64,000 nt of DNA from Prevotella communis (GTDB lineage: Bacteria > Bacteroidota > Bacteroidia > Bacteroidales > Bacteroidaceae), in assembly GCF_022024115.1 (NCBI RefSeq), contig NZ_CP091792.1, positions 3,348,001-3,412,000 on the forward strand, read 5' to 3'. The position numbers were made by a program, and so were the translations under genes. The notes under the pieces are model-generated. The model saw only the letters and a list, made by a program, of their open reading frames with translations. It was not told the origin of the DNA and made no database searches. Positions within the stretch are counted from its first letter, which is position 1. Each line of letters begins with the position of its first letter. This document shows positions 60,307 to 64,000 of the stretch, in pieces.

Positions 60307-62916
60307 ATGAAGACTAAAGTAATGATGGCCGCTTTATGCGCCTTTGCAATTCAAAACGTCAGTGCACAAACGCAATATCCCTGGCAGGATACAAAGTTGC
60401 CAAGGACCCAACGCGTAGAGAACCTACTGGGCATGCTGACGCCCGAGGAAAAGGTAGGACTCATGATGAACAAGAGTATCTCCATTGAGCGACTGGGTAT
60501 ACCGTCGTACAACTGGTGGAGTGAGGCCTGCCACGGTGTGCGTCAGGGTGACTATACTGTTTACCCCCAACCCATCGGTATGGCAGCTGCCTTTAATGCC
60601 AAACTGGTGTATGATGTCTTCTCGCAGGTAAGCGACGAGGCTCGTGCCAACTGGAACCGCTCTGACCACAGCGTGAAGCATGTGGGCATGGGCGAGACCT
60701 ACTATCCTGGTAATCCCGAACTGACTTTCTGGTGTCCCAACGTGAACATCTTCCGTGACCCCCGTTGGGGACGCGGACAGGAGACCTGTGGTGAAGATCC
60801 CTACATGAATGCCGTGCTGGGCGTGCAGACCGTACTAGGTATGCAGGGAAACAACGACAAGTACATCAAGACGCATGCCTGTGCCAAGCACTATGCCGTG
60901 CACAGCGGACCAGAGCCTCTGCGCCACTCAATGAACGTAGAGCCCACCAACCGTGACCTCTGGGAGACCTATCTGCCAGCCTTCAAGGCCCTGGTGAAGA
61001 AAGGCAACGTGAGGGAGGTGATGTGTGCCTACCAGCGTTTCGAGGGCAAGCCCTGCTGTTCCAGCGACCGCCTGCTCATCGATATCCTGCGCAACAAATG
61101 GGGCTACGACGGACTGGTGGTGACCGACTGTGACGCTATCAACAACTTCTTTAACCGCGGTCAGCACGAGACCCACAAGGACCCTCTGTCGGCTACGGTG
61201 GATGCTGTGCTCAACGGCACCGACCTGGAGTGCGGCAAAGTGATGATGAACCTCACCGACGGTCTGAAGAAGGGCCTCATCAAGGAGAGCGACCTCGACA
61301 ACCACCTGCGTAAGACGCTGATGGGACGCTTCGAACTGGGTATGTTCGACCCTGCCGAAATGCTGCCTTGGGCTAATCTCCCAGCCTCAACCATCAGTTG
61401 CGAGAAACACGACCAACTGGCTACACAAGCTGCGCGCGAGTCAATGGTGCTGCTGCACAACAGTGGCATACTGCCCCTTTCCAAGAGCATCAAGACGCTG
61501 GCCGTGCTCGGTCCTAATGCCGACGACGTAGAACTGCTGAACGGTAACTATGGCGGCACGCCTACCAAGAACCACCAGCACTCTTTGCTCGAAGGCATCA
61601 GGAACGCCCTGCCCAACACAAAAATCATCTACAACAAGGCTTGTGAACTGAATGATGAATATACCACCGTACACCATCTGCAGGAATTCAACGATGGAAA
61701 GGGTGTGAAGGTAGAGTTCTGGAACGACAGAAACACCAACTTCGAGAACCCCGTCAAGAGTGGATATTATAAGGAGCTGAACTTCTCTACTTTTGGTGCC
61801 TGGGGCTTTGCTGAGGGTATCACCAACGACAACCTAGCCGTACGTATCAGTGGTACCTATAAGGCTACCTTTACTGGCGAGATGAAATACACCCTCTCTA
61901 CCGACAACGGCTATGTGCTGAAGGTGAATGGTCAGGTAGTTGAGGAGAACAAAGGCGGTGGCCGTCGTGGCTTCGGAGGCTTCGGACGTCGCGGTGGTGC
62001 CGACTATAAGTCGTTCAATGTGGAGAAGGGCAAGACCTACGACGTGGTGATTGAGTATCGTCGCGGCACAGGCAACTTCGCCATGTTGCGTGGCGACATC
62101 TGCGAGCGCAAACTGGCTGATTTCACCGACCTGGCTAAGGAGGTGAGCGTGGCCGACGCCATCATCATCATCGGCGGTATCTCTGCACGTATGGAGGGAG
62201 AAGGTGGCGACAAGCAGGATATCGAACTGCCCAAGGTGCAGCAGATGCTGGTACGCGCTATGCATAAGACCGGCAAGCCCGTCATCTTTGTCAACTGCTC
62301 TGGTTCTGCTATCGCATTCGGTAGCGTAGAGGGAGAATATGATGCATTGCTGCAGGCTTGGTATCCTGGTCAGGGCGGCGCAAAGGCACTGGCTGAGGTA
62401 CTGCTGGGCGACTACAACCCTGGCGGAAAACTGCCCGTGACGTTCTATCGCTCAACAGCCGACCTGCCCGACTTTATGGACTATTCCATGAAGAACCGCA
62501 CCTATCGCTACTTCACCGGTGTCCCCCAGTATGCCTTCGGTTATGGTCTGAGCTATACCACCTTTGCTACTGGCAAGGGTAAACTGAGTGCTAAGAACAT
62601 GAAGAAAGACGGCAAGGTGACCATCACCGTGCCTGTGACCAACACGGGTAAGCGCGAAGGAACAGAGACCGTACAGGTTTATGTGAAGCGTCTGGACGAC
62701 CCAGGTGCACCTATCAAGGCACTGAAGGGCTTCGAGAAACTGACACTGAAGCCCGGAGAGACCAAGAAAGCTACTATCGCCCTGGATGGCGAGGCCTTTG
62801 AATACTACGACGAGATGATTGACGAACTGGCCGTAAAGCCTGGTCGCTACCAGATTCTCTATGGCACGTCTTCACTCGACAAGGACCTGCAGGCATTTGA
62901 CTTTACCGTGAAATAA
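60307..62916 (+). CDS. GH3 beta-xylosidase/glucosidase with PA14 insert
   Basis: 869-aa secreted GH3 enzyme, signal peptide ending in VSAQ (about residue 21). N-terminal TIM-barrel with catalytic nucleophile Asp274 in LVVTDCDAI; (alpha/beta)6 sandwich domain split by a PA14 domain (about 460-595), resuming near EGEGGDKQDIELP; C-terminal Fn3-like domain (about 770-869). EACHGV and RDPRWGRGQETCGEDP favour a xylosidase/arabinosidase-type GH3. The PA14 loop carries an unusual Gly/Arg run, GGGRRGFGGFGRRGG (about 550-564). It stands 22 nt ahead of the esterase gene, suggesting joint xylan or arabinoxylan processing. Confidence 0.9.
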   Translation: MKTKVMMAALCAFAIQNVSAQTQYPWQDTKLPRTQRVENLLGMLTPEEKVGLMMNKSISIERLGIPSYNWWSEACHGVRQGDYTVYPQPIGMAAAFNAKLVYDVFSQVSDEARANWNRSDHSVKHVGMGETYYPGNPELTFWCPNVNIFRDPRWGRGQETCGEDPYMNAVLGVQTVLGMQGNNDKYIKTHACAKHYAVHSGPEPLRHSMNVEPTNRDLWETYLPAFKALVKKGNVREVMCAYQRFEGKPCCSSDRLLIDILRNKWGYDGLVVTDCDAINNFFNRGQHETHKDPLSATVDAVLNGTDLECGKVMMNLTDGLKKGLIKESDLDNHLRKTLMGRFELGMFDPAEMLPWANLPASTISCEKHDQLATQAARESMVLLHNSGILPLSKSIKTLAVLGPNADDVELLNGNYGGTPTKNHQHSLLEGIRNALPNTKIIYNKACELNDEYTTVHHLQEFNDGKGVKVEFWNDRNTNFENPVKSGYYKELNFSTFGAWGFAEGITNDNLAVRISGTYKATFTGEMKYTLSTDNGYVLKVNGQVVEENKGGGRRGFGGFGRRGGADYKSFNVEKGKTYDVVIEYRRGTGNFAMLRGDICERKLADFTDLAKEVSVADAIIIIGGISARMEGEGGDKQDIELPKVQQMLVRAMHKTGKPVIFVNCSGSAIAFGSVEGEYDALLQAWYPGQGGAKALAEVLLGDYNPGGKLPVTFYRSTADLPDFMDYSMKNRTYRYFTGVPQYAFGYGLSYTTFATGKGKLSAKNMKKDGKVTITVPVTNTGKREGTETVQVYVKRLDDPGAPIKALKGFEKLTLKPGETKKATIALDGEAFEYYDEMIDELAVKPGRYQILYGTSSLDKDLQAFDFTVK

Positions 62917-62938
62917 AAATCCTACAAACTAAAACAAT

Positions 62939-64000
62939 ATGAAAAAGACAATGCTTATGTTTACGCTCCTGACCTGTGCAGCTACGGTCATGGCGCAACC
63001 CCGTACGAATAACGACGGGACGGTGACTTTCCAATACAAGAACGACTCAGCAAAGAATGTGCTGGTCGATGTGCAGTTTGCCGGTCGCAAAGAGATGACG
63101 CGCGGTGCCGACGGCACATGGACTGTCACCCTTGGTCCTGCAGCCCCCGATATGTATCCTTATTGCTTTATCGTGGACGGTATCAGCGTGATGGACCCCA
63201 TGAATCCTCAGTATTTCCCCAACGAAGGTTTCAAGAACAGTCTGCTGGAGATTCCCTCACAGGAAAGTCCGCTGGCTCATGACATCCGCGACGTGGCTCA
63301 CGGTCGTGTGGAGTATGTGCACTACTACTCCAAGAGTCTGGGTGCCACCAACAATGCGATTGTCTATCTGCCCCCTCGCTATATGGAGGACCAGCAGAAG
63401 AAATATCCCGTCTTTTACCTGATTAGTGGTACTACCGATACTGAGGAAGTTTACTATAAGGTGGGACGCGTGAACTATATCATGGATAACCTGCTGGCAG
63501 AGAATAAATCTAAGGAGATGATTGTGGTGATGCCCTATGGTAATCCCTCAAAGCTGAAACTCCCCGATGCTCCTGATGCAGCAACGAAGGGACGTCCCGA
63601 GGCTTCTGCTCCTCAGACACGCTTCGGCGGCGACGTGTTCAGCAAGGACCTCATCAACGACCTGATGCCTTATATTGAGAAGAACTACCGTACCAAGAAC
63701 GACCGCGACAGTCGCGCCATCGGCGGTTTCTCGCGTGGCGGTAACCAGGCGCTGTTTAACGGACTGACTAATCTTGACAAGTTCTCTTATCTGTGCTCTT
63801 ACAGTTCATTCACATCAACAGACATTCCCAATGTCTATGATAAAGCCAACGATACCAACAAGAAACTGCATCTGTTCTGGTTGGGCGTGGGTACGGATGA
63901 CTTCCTCTATGGCAATGCCCGCGACTACATGCAGTTCCTGGACGACAAGGGTATCCAGAGCGTGAAGGAGTTTACAACGGATAAGTTCGGCCACACCTGG
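62939..64000 (+). CDS. CE1-like carbohydrate esterase (3' partial)
   Basis: 354 codons open to the window end. Signal peptide ends in TVMAQ (about residue 20), an E-set/CBM48-like domain covers about 22-105 and an alpha/beta hydrolase of the esterase D/feruloyl esterase type follows. Nucleophile Ser265 in IGGFSRGGNQ; the final visible residues KFGHTW hold the probable catalytic His, so only a short C-terminus (or an extra domain) is missing. Expected to remove acetyl or feruloyl groups from xylan. Start ATG 62939, 22 nt after the GH3 stop. Confidence 0.87.
   Translation, partial: MKKTMLMFTLLTCAATVMAQPRTNNDGTVTFQYKNDSAKNVLVDVQFAGRKEMTRGADGTWTVTLGPAAPDMYPYCFIVDGISVMDPMNPQYFPNEGFKNSLLEIPSQESPLAHDIRDVAHGRVEYVHYYSKSLGATNNAIVYLPPRYMEDQQKKYPVFYLISGTTDTEEVYYKVGRVNYIMDNLLAENKSKEMIVVMPYGNPSKLKLPDAPDAATKGRPEASAPQTRFGGDVFSKDLINDLMPYIEKNYRTKNDRDSRAIGGFSRGGNQALFNGLTNLDKFSYLCSYSSFTSTDIPNVYDKANDTNKKLHLFWLGVGTDDFLYGNARDYMQFLDDKGIQSVKEFTTDKFGHTW

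Overview
The window looks like a chromosomal segment of a plant-glycan-degrading Prevotella-like member of the Bacteroidales (Bacteroidota). This rests on the many TAnnTTTG -7 boxes (about 20 seen, many with TTTG about 20 nt upstream), near absence of Shine-Dalgarno sequences, a hybrid two-component regulator of the Bacteroidetes type, the hemD-rnpA-yidD-tyrS gene order, DUF4271/DUF4294 families, and secreted proteins ending in a Prevotella-style DLQGRR...NGRK tail. The genus is inference; no rRNA is present.

Layout. 1-8.2 kb: 5'-truncated MalY/PatB-type C-S lyase and a C_GCAxxG_C_C protein, convergent with a Na/Pi cotransporter; then a TGS/uridine-kinase-like nucleoside kinase and the korAB 2-oxoacid:ferredoxin oxidoreductase. 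8.2-12.7 kb: accessory stretch with a secreted HExxH zincin (DUF6055-like) lying between two 90-bp direct repeats. The downstream repeat copy is the promoter and signal peptide of an intact TPR/HTH lipoprotein gene; the upstream copy is a stub. 12.7-16 kb: an intact IS66 element (2528 bp, 26-bp inverted repeats, exact 8-bp target duplication) sitting inside a dispersed repeat found twice more in the window. 16-26 kb: housekeeping block (DASS transporter, M16 peptidase, PAP2, metK, DUF4271, hemD, rnpA, yidD, tyrS, tRNA-Gln).

26-47 kb: glycan/glycoprotein locus. One minus-strand operon encodes a GH146-like enzyme, a DPP-IV-like S9 peptidase and a GH127 beta-L-arabinofuranosidase. A second encodes a multi-repeat DUF4859 protein, a DUF6055/DUF4859 zincin and a GH43 arabinanase-like enzyme, and is divergent from a hybrid two-component regulator (HTCS). 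A CotH-kinase/DUF4859 protein lies between them. No SusC/SusD pair is present. Two beta-L-arabinofuranosidase-type enzymes with a post-proline-type peptidase and a zincin suggest hydroxyproline-rich plant glycoproteins (extensin type) as substrate; this is inference.

47-51.5 kb: M28 lipoprotein peptidase, DUF4294, a ComEA-like HhH/beta-barrel protein and a HigBA toxin-antitoxin pair. 51.5-56.6 kb: AT-richer accessory region with five small minus-strand genes of unknown function (two are paralogs), separated by recurring palindromic junction motifs, followed by 1.25 kb of non-coding repeats and inverted repeats. 56.6-64 kb: TonB C-terminal protein with a second TPR/HTH lipoprotein, a stand-alone AICAR transformylase, a small basic protein, a GH3/PA14 glycosidase and a CE1-like esterase cut by the window end.
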